DNA of 16,779 nt. Origin: Bondarzewia mesenterica (Eukaryota; Basidiomycota; Agaricomycetes; Russulales; Bondarzewiaceae). Below the pieces are notes generated by a model. That model was not told the origin of the DNA. It saw nothing but the letters and a program-made list of their open reading frames with translations, and searched no databases. Numbering within the stretch: the first letter of the stretch is position 1; every line of letters begins with the position of its first letter. Of this stretch, positions 6,992 to 16,566 are shown piece by piece. A program made the translations under genes and the position numbers. The stretch lies in the NCBI GenBank assembly GCA_004802705.1, contig SGPL01000647.1, forward strand, positions 1-16,779, in the 5' to 3' direction.

Positions 6992-9900
6992 CTAAGTCTG
7001 CCACGGATTCGCAGCGAATCCTGATGCCTTCTTCCCATCGTTCGAGTACGCCCGCGACGACCAGGAATCCGACTCAAAGGCGCTAACTGACCCATCCGCG
7101 CCGCCGAACGCGTGCGCCGTCGTCGACGCACCAAAGCCAGACATCCCTCCCAACGCAGCGGGGCTCTCGTTGGAACGGAACGGGTTATTGTAGCCCGTAC
7201 TGAACCCCCCGCCGTAGATATCCTTTTCTGGCGGCTCGGGCGCCCAGACCGCGCCGTCGTATCCAGCAAAAGACAACGTGGGGCCGGCACCCTGCGAGGA
7301 AAATCCCCCGAATCCTTCCGCCGCGGATGTCTGCGAAGGACGCTCGTACTGCTCTCGCGAGGGCGCATCGAATGACGTCACTTCATTCTCAGCTTTTCGC
7401 GTATCGTTCAACGACAGGGACCGGGAGAACGTCGCCGAGAGGTCGCTCCTCGTGCTGGGGCCTGCCATGGGTAATCCCTTGTCGCGACGCGCCGGTGCAG
7501 TTGGCGCTATTGTTGGCGAGCCCACGATAGGGGGAAGTGGTGCAGTTTGCGAACGTGGATTATTTGGGCGGGGTGAGAGATCGTGTACTATATCGAGACG
7601 ACTCGGTCCCGGGACAGCGAACTCAGCAGGACGTTGCTCCGCATCTCCAAGGACGGCTTTGATAGCATCAAGGTCAAATCCTGCGCGCTTCGGTACGTCC
7701 GCCGAAATGTCGCCAGCCGCCTCTGAAGGTTTCCCGGTCGGCGCGGCGTACGCAGGCGGTGGAGTCTCGCCTCGTGCGGGGGACGAAGGCGAAGTCAAAC
7801 TCTTGTCCTGTCGTGGAGGCAGATCGTCGTCCAGGACAGGATTGTTGGAAGCTGGTGCACGCTTGTGGGTGAGGAATGAAGAAGTCGAAGGAGGCCGGGA
7901 GACGCTTTGCGGAGAGGGCCCCGACGACTGCTTTCTCCCGAACCAGCCTTTCTTCGGGACCTCCTCTCCCTGTCGCACGACGATCCGGTCTTCCTCAAAA
8001 TCAGGTTCCTGACCACGAGTTAGGTCAGCAAATTGAAATAATGCAAGCGCCAGCCAAGAGACAAAAACACACACCTCCGGCTCATCAAAGTGATCAGCTG
8101 ACACCGGGAAACCAAGCTGGTCTAAGATAAGAGGCATGAAAGTGCGGTAGCTCATGTGCCCAGATATCTTGTCTGTCACATCCACATTCTCCAGCCCTGG
8201 CACGTTGTCCACAGGTCGTAAGCCCGCAACGGTGTTGAGCCCACCGCTGGTTGCTCTGAACAGGTAGTTGAGAACCCAGTCGTTCCGAGCGAACCCGTTT
8301 ACGAAACGGCCTGACACGGCAGAACGCGCCTGGAACCAGGTCTTTTGTGAGGCGGTCACCGTCGTGCCGAGGAGGAAGACATCTTGAACGACGCCAAACG
8401 CTTTCTGCTTCGCGAGCTCGAGAAGGGCGTAGAAAATGACTCGAGCACCCAGCGAAAAACCAATAAGAGTGATAGGACGCACGCCCATATGTCTTTGAAT
8501 TAGAACATCCGCTAGGATACCTCCAGCAGCCTTAGCACGGTCAAGTGCGTTGTTCCATGGGTTGTCAATGAGATACCCCAGCTTTGTTAGGACTACAGGA
8601 GAAAAATGAGAACGAAAGAGAATATCTAACAGTCAACACTCGAGCTCACTGATGGGCCATTGCAAAGCGGACATAAGAGCAGTCATAACCGTCGCTTGCA
8701 GGACTGTCTGCCCAATTTGTGTGAGGACTTCGCCGGTGAGGATCGTCAACGCGCTTCCAGTCTCCATGATCATATCTGGTTCCCAGAGTACACTGAACAC
8801 ATCTCCGACGATAGGATCAAGAACACTGAACGGCAAGCGAACGTCGTCATTTGGTCCGTTCATGAACCTAACTCGCCAAAGTTGAGCAATCTTTACAGCC
8901 GAGGAGGAAAAGTAAAAACCGACCCTGATACAGTGATAATGCAATTGACTCTCTTGTTATTATGCAAGGGAAGAAGGTCAAATATTCGAACTTGCTGCGT
9001 GCGGCGAGTCATCCCTCGAGCAGCAATACCAGAGCCAGTCAGAACACCACCCGTAGTGATCACCGCGGCACCAGCAGTTCCGCCGAGGAATCCTGCCGTC
9101 CCTGTAATACCAATCGTCGTAAATGCAGCACCCAACCCTGCACCAATGACGGGGGCGAGGAGGCCAGCTGATAGACCGATAACAAGGCCACCACCTATTG
9201 TCCCAGGATCAGTCAAAGGGGCAAGAAATGAGACGGACGCAACCTACCGAGGGTGGCCAATCCGACCATCATATAACGCCGCTTTCTTGACGATTTTTGC
9301 CGCGTATCGACCACCTCGCGTTGTTCCATTTTCTCCGTGCCTTCTTGAATCTCGAGAGCTTCTGTTACTCTTTGCTCAAACTTTACGACATCGAGCCATC
9401 CCAAGCCCAGATGAATAGCCACGTTTTCGAGAAGCACACGTGAACGGGCATCGTACACGCTGTCAGCAATGAGAATGAGGAATAGATCGCAGAGGACGGT
9501 CCATCGAATGTCAAGAGTAACCTTTTCGTCCGCGGACGACAGGGAAGTGGAGACACCTGGCATCTGTGCCGCAGACGCGTCTTCAAGTACACGAGCAGTT
9601 GTCTGGAAGCCCTTGCTAGTCATAGGGCTGGTCGATATTTGTGAAGGCGCCACCGGTGTCGAAGGGGCTGATACCACCTGAGATATATCAGCCGACTCGT
9701 CCTCAAGATGCTTCGCTTTCTCCTCTTCCTCCTTCCGCGCCTCTTCTTGCCGCAGATCAGCCTGTCTGCGGGCCTCAGCAGGATCATACTCAGGATTTGC
9801 GACGGTATGAGTGGTCATGAGTGAGGGCACAAGATCATCAGCTCGTACACCATGTAACGCAAGGTTCTCTATCATCTTCTGCTCTAGCAATCTCGTTTAG

Positions 9901-10519
9901 CCTCCATCAACATACTTACGGCGCATATTATCATGGGTATACACTTACCTGGGGTCGCGAGCTCCATATGATAGTATAGCCGTCCAAGGATTTTGAGCGC
10001 CCACAACTCCATACTCTGCAGCGCGGGCTTCATTTCTCTGCTGTTCACTCTCTTGAGCGTCTGCACCATCTCCTGACTGACGAGCGCACATAGCCCGACG
10101 TAAGCGACGCGCTGCATCTCCGTGAGCATGTCCTTGGTCTGCTGCATCTGGCTGAGCGGAGTCATGGCCTTGTCCTCGTCGAATAGATACCTCGTGCGCA
10201 GATGCACCTCATCTGCCTCATCCTCCTCAATCATACGCAGGCGGGTATACTCGCTCTCGTTAGTGGCGTCAAGCTTCGTCCGCCATTCGTTCCCCTGATA
10301 GTCCACATCCAAGATCTCGCCGATCGCATTCCCTGCACCGCCAGCACTCATGTCCTTCTTTGCTTGTGGAACATAGTGGTACTTCTTCTGATCCTCTTCG
10401 TCCAGACCGTCAGCGAATTCGTCGGTCTCGCGGACGATGGGCATGTCTTCCCAGCCCTCATCGTCGTCGAAGGGAGTAGGTTCGGGAGCAATGGGCTTGG
10501 TTATAGGCATGGCAGGCAT
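6992..10519 (-). CDS. DUF726 family alpha/beta hydrolase (TMCO4 / yeast Mil1-like), six exons
   Basis: Exons 10519-9949, 9883-9248, 9194-8924, 8867-8650, 8592-8075 and 8008-6992 join across introns of 65, 53, 56, 57 and 66 nt into exactly 1077 codons (1076 aa), every junction in phase. Order: acidic disordered N-terminus, helical region, charged coiled coil (about 226-253), DUF726 core. Two Gly-rich hydrophobic segments (about 403-460, GGGLVIGLSAGLLAPVIGAG onward) should enter a membrane. The hydrolase has nucleophile elbow GFSLG (Ser612), probable acid Asp670 (RNDWVLNYLF) and probable base His711 (SGHMSY), so the triad looks intact. The tail after about 745 is disordered and ends with NPF and ANPWQT. 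Yeast Mil1 is linked to AP-1 traffic and human TMCO4 is uncharacterised; a lipase/esterase activity at a Golgi/endosomal membrane is inferred. It lies 277 bp downstream of SRP14 on the same strand. A cag directly before the ATG hints at a 5' UTR intron. Confidence 0.92.
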
Positions 10520-10796
10520 CTGAACAAATCACGGAAGCTTGAAGGAGTAGAGACCGACTAGACAAACGGTGGAACAGCGCTGAGGCTGTCAGTGAGCGGA
10601 GGATGCAGGGTGCTGCAGGGTGACGGGCATATTACGAGTAGCGCCCAGCTGCCCAGCACAATCCTCGGCGCGGGATCAGGTCCGCAAAATTTTCCCACGC
10701 ATGCTTTATGGTGCGTCTACCGCGACCATGTATGTCCTCAAAATATTGTCGGATATGCAAAGTAGCATGTAGAATACGGAGCACGAGGCTCAGCTA
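10520..10796 (-). promoter_or_regulatory. Intergenic region: SRP14 3' UTR and DUF726-gene promoter
   Basis: This is a 277-bp head-to-tail gap. The sequence just before the DUF726 ATG reads tttgttcag, which looks like a splice acceptor, so part of it may be a 5' UTR intron. It contains a small near-duplicate (gcagggtgctgcagggtg) around 10604-10621. No ORF of interest. Confidence 0.4.
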
Positions 10797-11528
10797 TTAA
10801 TCTTTTGACTTTGCCTGAGCCTCCTCCCTCTCCGCCACTCTCCGCTTGGCCTCCTCCTGCTTAACTGCCGCCTTGATCCGTCGCTGCCTCTTCTTCCTCC
10901 CAGCTCCTCTCTTCGAACCCTCAATAACGATGGGCTCTGCTAGGCGCTTTTTGCGAACGGCCAGCTGCTCTGCGCGTTGTTTCTCCCGTTTTTTGTCACG
11001 TTTTCGCAGGGTGGTCATCGAAGATTTTAGGAGAGCGCCGTATGCGCTGTGGAATTTGTCCAGTTGACCGGGCTCGACCTATGACGGTAGAGGGATCGTC
11101 AGCGAATAAACCTATAAATCTGCTCGTGAAGAGCCGCAATGGAGAGGCTGCATCGATAAAGAAGGATGTCACGATCTTATATCAGAGCTCATGCATCGAA
11201 CTTACCCGTGTAGAGAACTTTGTTTTGTCCCCGTCCGTTAATTTCACAATACAAGGATACTCCTTGTCGCCATCCACGGAGTCCATTGCTACATCGCCCC
11301 CATCATAAGTCACTGTGCGACCAAAAACCTAGTCAACAGGAGGTGCACAAGAGGATGCCGTCTGGAAGGTGCGTACGTCGCTTATGAGTGAGCCATACTG
11401 ATCCGTGTTCCTTTGACGATTCAAACAGCGCAGTCAACTGTTTCAAGAACTTAGACAACTGCTCAGTACAATGCGGAAAGTTCATGAAATAGTCTCAAAC
11501 GTACGGTGTCGTTGTCGACCAGCTGCAT
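10797..11528 (-). CDS. SRP14: Signal recognition particle subunit SRP14
   Basis: Exons 11528-11505, 11449-11377, 11312-11206 and 11078-10797 (introns 55, 64 and 127 nt) join in frame to 162 codons, a 161-aa protein. It starts MQLVDNDTFLKQLTALFESS and continues GSVWLTHKRLTYDG, KFSTRVEPGQLDKFHSAYG and ALLKSSMTTLRKRDKK, matching SRP14 along its length. The protein pairs with SRP9 or its fungal counterpart on the Alu domain of SRP RNA and slows translation during co-translational targeting to the ER. The C-terminal 70 or so residues form a Lys/Arg/Glu/Ala-rich tail (KREKQRAEQ...GAGRKKRQRRIKAAVK), longer than in animals and likely RNA-binding or nucleolar. Acceptors were chosen by conserved protein sequence: taag before TTC (exon 2) and cacag before TGACT (exon 3), skipping nearer AGs. 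Introns 2 and 3 contain branch-like TGAC motifs. Confidence 0.93.
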
Positions 11529-12736
11529 GAAAACCGAATGGATTCAAGGAGTCAGCCACCAGGGCCGGGCATTGATGTGATCGCGATTACATAAAACATC
11601 TATGCTAATGGGTAGCTCACAACTAGGGGAGCGCCGACCGTGTCGGCAGCGAACCTTGCTTGCGTTCTTTCTATTTTTTGAATACGGAAAAATCAATTTG
11701 AGTTGCATTGTGGATCTGTTGTAGGAAGTTGTTTTACAGTACTTGTGATTGAAAGGAATACCGTAAGCAGAACAGTGATCGTGTCCATTATTGCGACGCT
11801 ATCAACTCATCCTGTAAGCGATTGCATCAGCAAAAGTGTCGAAAAATTGTCACTAGTATGATATATTATATTGTCCAAATTAGAGGTAATGCGCTCAAGG
11901 CCGTTGTTGCGGGGCAAAGTGATTATGATAGACCTCGAATCCTCATATAAACATCTCGGAATATTTCACTGATTGTGAAGACTACAAATGCTCTTGGAAG
12001 TTTATAACCCATTTCACAAGTTGGAACATTTCAGCGTGTTCATTGACATGTATAATCTGAACGTTGTAGACATTTCAACAACACGAGAGCTTCATGCATG
12101 TTGTAACACATTAAGATCTTGGATTATGGCACAATGTATTACAACAAATTGCATCGCACCAAGTGATGCTGTAGAAAACTTGACCGACAGAATATACCTA
12201 ATTGATGGATCAAACCACACATGTGCAAAGCAAACAAACAGCNTAAAACGAGAGCGGAGAGCACAAGATGAGAACAGAAAATGGAAGCGAAACCTATTGA
12301 TGGTCAGCAAGGACGGAATGGCGATAAAGCGAGTGAGAGCACAAGAAACTCGACCATATGCGTGGTGCACTACTTCATCAATGGCGCCGGCCGAAGTCTC
12401 TCGAATGCGGAGTCCTCCGCAAGTGCGCCCTTGGTCCACTGGTTTGGTCTCAGTGGTAGACCTACGCATCCACCAATCCGCAAGCTATGCGCACGAGCGT
12501 ATGCTGCTGGCGACAACATTAGTTGAGCGGTGGGCGATGTGGTGTACCCAAGGCTCGATGCATTGTCCACGGGATCGCCAGATGTGGCTATCGTAGATGA
12601 ATCAGCGACAACTGAGAATTGGCTCTGTTGTGGCCTGGTCTACTTGGTTCTGTCATAAGCCCTGTGAAAATTGCATTAAAAATACATCAGCCGGCAGGGC
12701 GCAAGCCTACCTCCAATGAAAGCCAGGATCCAGTCG
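11529..12736. other. AT-rich region without a recognised gene, containing one unresolved base
   Basis: The left end should carry the SRP14 promoter. From about 11640 to 12280 the sequence becomes visibly AT-richer than the gene block, then returns to a balanced composition. One base is N (12243). A plus-strand frame from 11988 to 12596 encodes 202 residues across the N; it has no recognisable domain, begins in AT-rich DNA and ends in a basic, Arg/Ser-rich part, and is more likely fortuitous than a gene. A TATA-like catataaa lies near 11943. No inverted terminal repeats or transposase motifs were found by eye. Confidence 0.35.
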
Positions 12737-13349
12737 TGTCGGCCGTGATACCTGTATCGTCCTGTCCGCACTGTCTCTTATCGACTTGAGCAATGACTAT
12801 CATGCCAAAGACTCCATAATGGCAACAGGCTTCATAGACAGCGACAGAGCATGAGAGGGTGGCGTCTCGCCGATGTTGTCAGTAACAAGCGCCAGCCACA
12901 TGTTTGTGTACTTCATGCCGCACCCCGACAGAAGCGAATCACAACCAATCTTTCCCTCGACATCGAACTGGCTCTCGCCATGGTACATGACAATACCTTA
13001 GCACATAGCCCTTCGCAACTAAATCAACAAGGATACACATGCACGAAAAAAAAATGCTCCGTGGCTTGAGATGCAGATTCATCAAATAAAACGCGATGCG
13101 ATTCTGCAGGTACCCATGCATCCGGCATACGATCGACTGGCTCCCGACATTAGTGATCCGCAGATACGACAAACGAGGCTTGGCGATCGTCTCGTAAACT
13201 GCCTCGTACTGCTTGGTACGGCGGAGGAAGTCCCACTTCGCATCCTCAAGCGACATGTCGTTGTAGTCGGGGTCACCCGAGGACACCTTGAGCACGACAT
13301 TTGCGGCGATGATCACAGGGCCATTGCAGACAAAGGAAGATGACAACGA
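12737..13349 (-). pseudogene. Truncated, frameshifted copy of 6-phosphofructo-2-kinase/fructose-2,6-bisphosphatase
   Basis: The minus strand reads IIAANVVLKVSSGDPDYND, then DAKWDFLRRTKQYEAVYETI, LSYLRITNVGSQ and RIAFYLMNLHLKPRSIFF. This is the end of the kinase half and the linker of the bifunctional enzyme that makes and breaks fructose-2,6-bisphosphate. After an intron-like gap (about 13044-12986, degraded acceptor) it resumes as HGESQFDVEGKIGCDSLLS and GMKYTN...TDNIGE, the start of the phosphatase half. There the frame decays: the Arg before the catalytic His of the RHGES motif is absent (Tyr codon at 12985-12983), the TVWTST..KRTI region is scrambled and ends in TGA, and a weak RYRYHGR echo of RYRYRGGES survives at 12759-12739 in another frame. 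The kinase P-loop and the phosphatase C-terminus are missing. The retained intron-like gap points to a DNA-level duplication, not a retrocopy. Confidence 0.85.
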
Positions 13350-13379
13350 TGCCTGATTTTCCATCCATACAAGGCACAA

Positions 13380-14098
13380 GCCTGCGTGTGGAGGAAAGGA
13401 AGGAAAATGTCTTATGATTAACCATATCTTGTCGCGCTAATGTGTTTGCTACTATTTGTTTTCTGCAAAAAGCTTACGTACAGTTCCGGGACGTGATAGA
13501 CCTTGCAAGCAAGGTAATTTCCTTTCTTTTGCCAATGCGAACGATCCGTCTTTCCGACCCAGCCAAACCCTTGCCATGTTTCACTCATCCGATTCATCGT
13601 TTTTCCCCCTCATCATCCTTACTTCCTCTCGTTCTACTTAATCCATTATCCACTTTTGTTTATGTTTCTCCTACATAACCTTAGCTACAGTTGTAGCGGA
13701 GCCGGCCACTAAAATCACGTTTTTACGGTTTCTTTTTGTGGTTATAATTAATGATTGACGTTCGGGCTGCTGGTCGCGGACTTCAGAGCCTCCCCAACGA
13801 GCCTGTTCATGATTATACAGCCTTATACATACGGAAAACTTAATTCCAATGGTGTAACATAGAGTTTTAATCAGTAAAGCTAGTGAAGGGTTAAACATCC
13901 TCTTCATAAAGGAATGAACGAGTAGTTTTCTCAAGCAGTGAGGCCGACGCCAGTGCATTTCCTAAATGATTAAGGCTCTGGACATGGCTGACTCAAATGT
14001 CGGTTGATAACTGAACCTGAGCCACTGAACAAAAACCACAACCACGCATCACCGTAGAAGCTTAAGATCCATTCCGCACGGCCAATATCTTACAGATT
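13380..14098. other. Region without a recognised gene, upstream of the coiled-coil frame
   Basis: The kinase half of the PFKFB relic would be expected here on the minus strand but was not seen. About 13500-13680 is pyrimidine-rich, resembling fungal promoter sequence. About 13680-13960 is AT-rich with a small inverted repeat GCTACA..TGTAGC at 13684-13697. Nothing else was recognised. Confidence 0.35.
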
Positions 14099-15448
14099 AT
14101 GTCTTCATCAGAGCCGAAAGAATTGGGAGTTTGCAATGATAGCAGTTTGGAAGCTGTCATGAATGAAGTATGTGCGCTAAACGAGGAGGTGAAACAAATC
14201 AGGGGGACGCTGCGAGAGCACATTCTGGATGGCATACGAAAGGGATTGACCGACACTGACCTCCTAAATCTTGTGGCAGGTGAATTGTGCACTTTCAGCA
14301 GCCCGATATCGTGCAGGATTCGATCAGAAAACAGTAATCTGGAGAGCAGATTGCGGTCGTGGCTGATGCAAACTTTGGATGCTAGAGACGAAAAGTTGTT
14401 AGCCTTCATGTGCAAAGAGCTAATGGAACTTGATACAAGCTTTACTCGCCATCTTCGGGTACACTGAGCGTTCGTCGAACAGTCGCGAAAGGGAGAGGAT
14501 GAGATGGAGGGACTATGGAGACAAAGCACAGGTGCGAGAGTTTCATCTCCTGTCAGCTTATTATGTTCTCAACACTGTAAGCTATACACAGAAGAGAGAT
14601 TAGACATACTGGACAAGAAGTTCATTAAATTGCATGAAATTACGAAGCACGAGTTGCAGATGAAAGGTGTCAGCGCGAGCAGCTGGACGAAAGGGTTTCG
14701 AAGAGAATTTCAGAGATAGAGAGTCATGTGGCAATGCTCAAGACATCGCTTAGGGCAGTTATAGGGCCGGGGATCCTTTCTCAGACGGAGAAGATCGGTC
14801 CGAAGGCATCAAAAAGTCAACTGATCAAGCCATAGAACTTGCTCAGTGTGTCGAGAGCGACCCCGGGGAGGGGGGGGGGGGGGGTGCAGACGGAAGGAGA
14901 TCAGTGTGTGATGGACAAGAAACAATGCGCACGAGGGAGACAAAGTTCCGGAAAGGGAGATGGTAGAAATGGACGAACGCAAGCAGAACGCGGAGGACAG
15001 AGGGCGATGAACCAAGAACGGTCAGCTTGGCATGATAGAGAGGTGGATAGAAGGAGATGGTGCAAAGAATATGGAAACAGAGTTTCAAACTGAGTGGGGG
15101 AGGCTGGAAAGGGAATGGAAAAAAAGGAAGGAGAAAGCCGGAAGGCACCAGGTATCAGCCAGTCCTTCGGCTCGAGAAAGTTTTCGGAGAGTCGACGAAA
15201 GGACAAGAAGAGAGTCAAGCAAAGACATGATGCATGTGATGAATAGGAGTATCGGAGACACCAGGAGGACAGATACTGAGAAGAAGAGAGACGGGGACAA
15301 GAAGAGACAAAAGGAGCAGGAGGACGAGATACGGCAGCAGATAGAACAGTCACGGCTCCATTACGAGAAGTTTTGGGCGACGCTTGCAGAAGAGGACATG
15401 TTAACTTCGGAAGTTGTGGAAGAAAATTCTAGAAACGAAGGTAATTAG
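14099..15448 (+). pseudogene. Broken reading frame for a coiled-coil-like protein (pseudogene or poorly assembled gene)
   Basis: A start at 14099 (MSSSEPKELGVCND) opens 122 codons with helical, charged sequence (VMNEVCALNEEVKQIRGTL, ARDEKLLAFMCKELMELD) and stops at 14465-14467. Similar sequence continues in changing frames: EERLDILDKKFIKLHEI (about 14594-14644), EQLDERVSKRISEIESHVAML (from 14677, a different frame), SDGEDRSEGIKKSTDQAIEL (from 14781, third frame), then past a G15 run to an open frame 15032-15448 ending KEQEDEIRQQIEQSRLHYEKFWATL. A 3' donor (gtaatt at 15441) is phase-compatible with the Ser-rich exon at 15799. At least three frame changes are needed, so it is either decayed or carries indel errors. 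The strand is purine-rich, which makes Lys/Glu/Arg codons appear in several frames, so the coiled-coil character is partly compositional. No known family was recognised. Confidence 0.35.
14870..14884 (+). repeat. G15 homopolymer
   Basis: Fifteen consecutive G residues follow CCCCGGGGA. The run lies inside the broken coiled-coil frame, where the apparent reading frame changes. Such runs are unstable in vivo and error-prone in sequencing. Confidence 0.95.
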
Positions 15449-15798
15449 TTGAGTTTTTGCTGGATTTGTATATAGTGCTCTGCAATCGTCGACCTATGCC
15501 AGTGCATCAGATATACAGTAAGTACGATAATGGCCTTTTCGACCCCTTGCTGTCCATGTCGACGCTTCCCTGCATGTTTTGGTCAGCATATTTTCTGATA
15601 ACATGTTCGTTTGAAATCTGAGATACCGCAATCAATTTCTTGAAGCCGCTCCGAGAATGGCCAGTAGTGTTAGAGGAGAAGAAATTTCAGGGAGTCGTTA
15701 CTCACCGTACGAATTTGTGGCCAGTGTACGCGGTGGATCTGGCTTTTAAGTCGGCGATAAATTTCTCGAATATTGTCGCCCTGAATTTCCATCTTCAG
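15449..15798 (+). other. Possible intron or intergenic spacer
   Basis: The segment follows a donor-like gtaatt at 15441 and ends in the acceptor-like atcttcag at 15791-15798. If it is one intron it is about 358 nt, long for this genome. A minor open frame (from 15640, about 110 codons) has no recognised domain. Confidence 0.25.
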
Positions 15799-16007
15799 AG
15801 TGTTTGTCCTCACAATCCCGATATACATCCTCCGTCAACCCAGCCGCCTCACAAACATCACTCACCCTTTCGCCCACAGGCTCTTTTCCTCCCACCTTCC
15901 CTAATATTCCACCCATACCAGCCACTCTCTCATCCTCTTCTTCTTCGGGCCTTCAGTCAGATACAATGAGCGAATGCGACCTTAATAGATGTGATAATCA
16001 TGAATAG
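15799..16007 (+). CDS. Possible Ser/Pro/Thr-rich terminal exon
   Basis: After the acceptor-like tcttcag the frame reads SSQSRYTSSVNPAASQTSLT, then LSPTGSFPPTFPNIPPIPAT, a run of six serines, GLQSDT, and closes at TAG 16005-16007. The composition resembles a disordered region in basidiomycete proteins. Joined to the donor at 15441 it continues the frame that ends the coiled-coil segment (phase 1 to phase 1), so the two may be parts of one gene. Low-complexity, pyrimidine-rich DNA could give the same impression by chance, and part of it could equally be a CT-rich promoter. No family was recognised. Confidence 0.25.
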
Positions 16008-16186
16008 AACTATAAAAAATAGAACGACAACAGAGAAGAGTGGATGTTTAAGAGAACATGTCATAGTAGCAGGATCACAATGATGTGAGGCAGCGTGTGG
16101 GTACCTACCAGCTGTGCTCACGCACAGTCGGCGGCAGCGGCGGTACGCGCAACGTACAATGAATCCTTCCCCGCCTCGAGCATGGG

Positions 16187-16205
16187 CGTTAATTAGTAAT
16201 TAACG
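16187..16205. repeat. Perfect 19-nt AT-rich palindrome
   Basis: CGTTAATTA, a single G, then TAATTAACG: the 9-bp arms are perfect reverse complements. It could be a binding site for a dimeric (for example homeodomain-like) factor, part of a small element, or chance. Confidence 0.7.
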
Positions 16206-16444
16206 TTTTCTTGTGCAGCGCAGAGATGACGTCGTACCTCGTATCGCCGGTGTGGTCAAAACTCGTTGATATTGAATTGGGGGAGATGGAGAGCAGGGTG
16301 GGTTCGGAAGTTGGGCGACTCCGGATAGAGTGATCTCGAGCAAAAAAAAGCACATTGTGGTTGACATTCGTGGCCGCCGGCTCGATTCTCAAAAGTGTTC
16401 AGCCGGAAGTTCTTGTTGTGTGATATGTAGTATGCAGAGATAAG

Positions 16445-16466
16445 TACGCCTGCTCTACGCCTGCTC
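16445..16466. repeat. Tandem duplication of an 11-bp unit
   Basis: TACGCCTGCTC occurs twice in direct tandem (16445-16455 and 16456-16466) without mismatch. Because 11 is not a multiple of 3, it would shift the frame of any gene it interrupts. Confidence 0.8.
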
Positions 16467-16566
16467 GAGAATGACAGGCTCTGAGCCAATGGATGATAGC
16501 TAACAAAGAGATCATCAACGAACGGCAACCTCTTCAGGCAACCACCAAAGCATAATGAATACATAC

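Larger units (their letters stand above)
16008..16566. other. Region without an established gene; palindrome and tandem duplication
   Basis: It holds the 19-nt palindrome at 16187-16205 and the 11-bp tandem duplication at 16445-16466. On the minus strand, frames that could continue the gene fragment at 16567-16779 are present (for example down to 16256), but the exon boundaries are unclear. A small hairpin (CTGTGC..GCACAG) lies near 16112-16127. Confidence 0.35.

Noticed and set aside
7278..8012. Plus-strand frame of 244 codons
   Set aside because: It is antisense to the disordered tail of the DUF726 gene, whose exon structure closes perfectly. Such GC-rich antisense frames are common artefacts.
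8660..9418. Plus-strand frame of 252 codons
   Set aside because: It is antisense to three DUF726 exons and their introns, with a Pro/Arg-rich composition that mirrors the Gly/Ala-rich membrane segment.
12435..12500. tRNA-like D-arm motif (ggtctcagtggtagacc)
   Set aside because: It resembles a D arm, but no anticodon stem, B box or acceptor pairing follows on either strand.
11988..12596. Plus-strand frame of 202 codons spanning the N
   Set aside because: It has no recognisable domain, changes composition midway and depends on an ambiguous base. It is described only as part of the gap.
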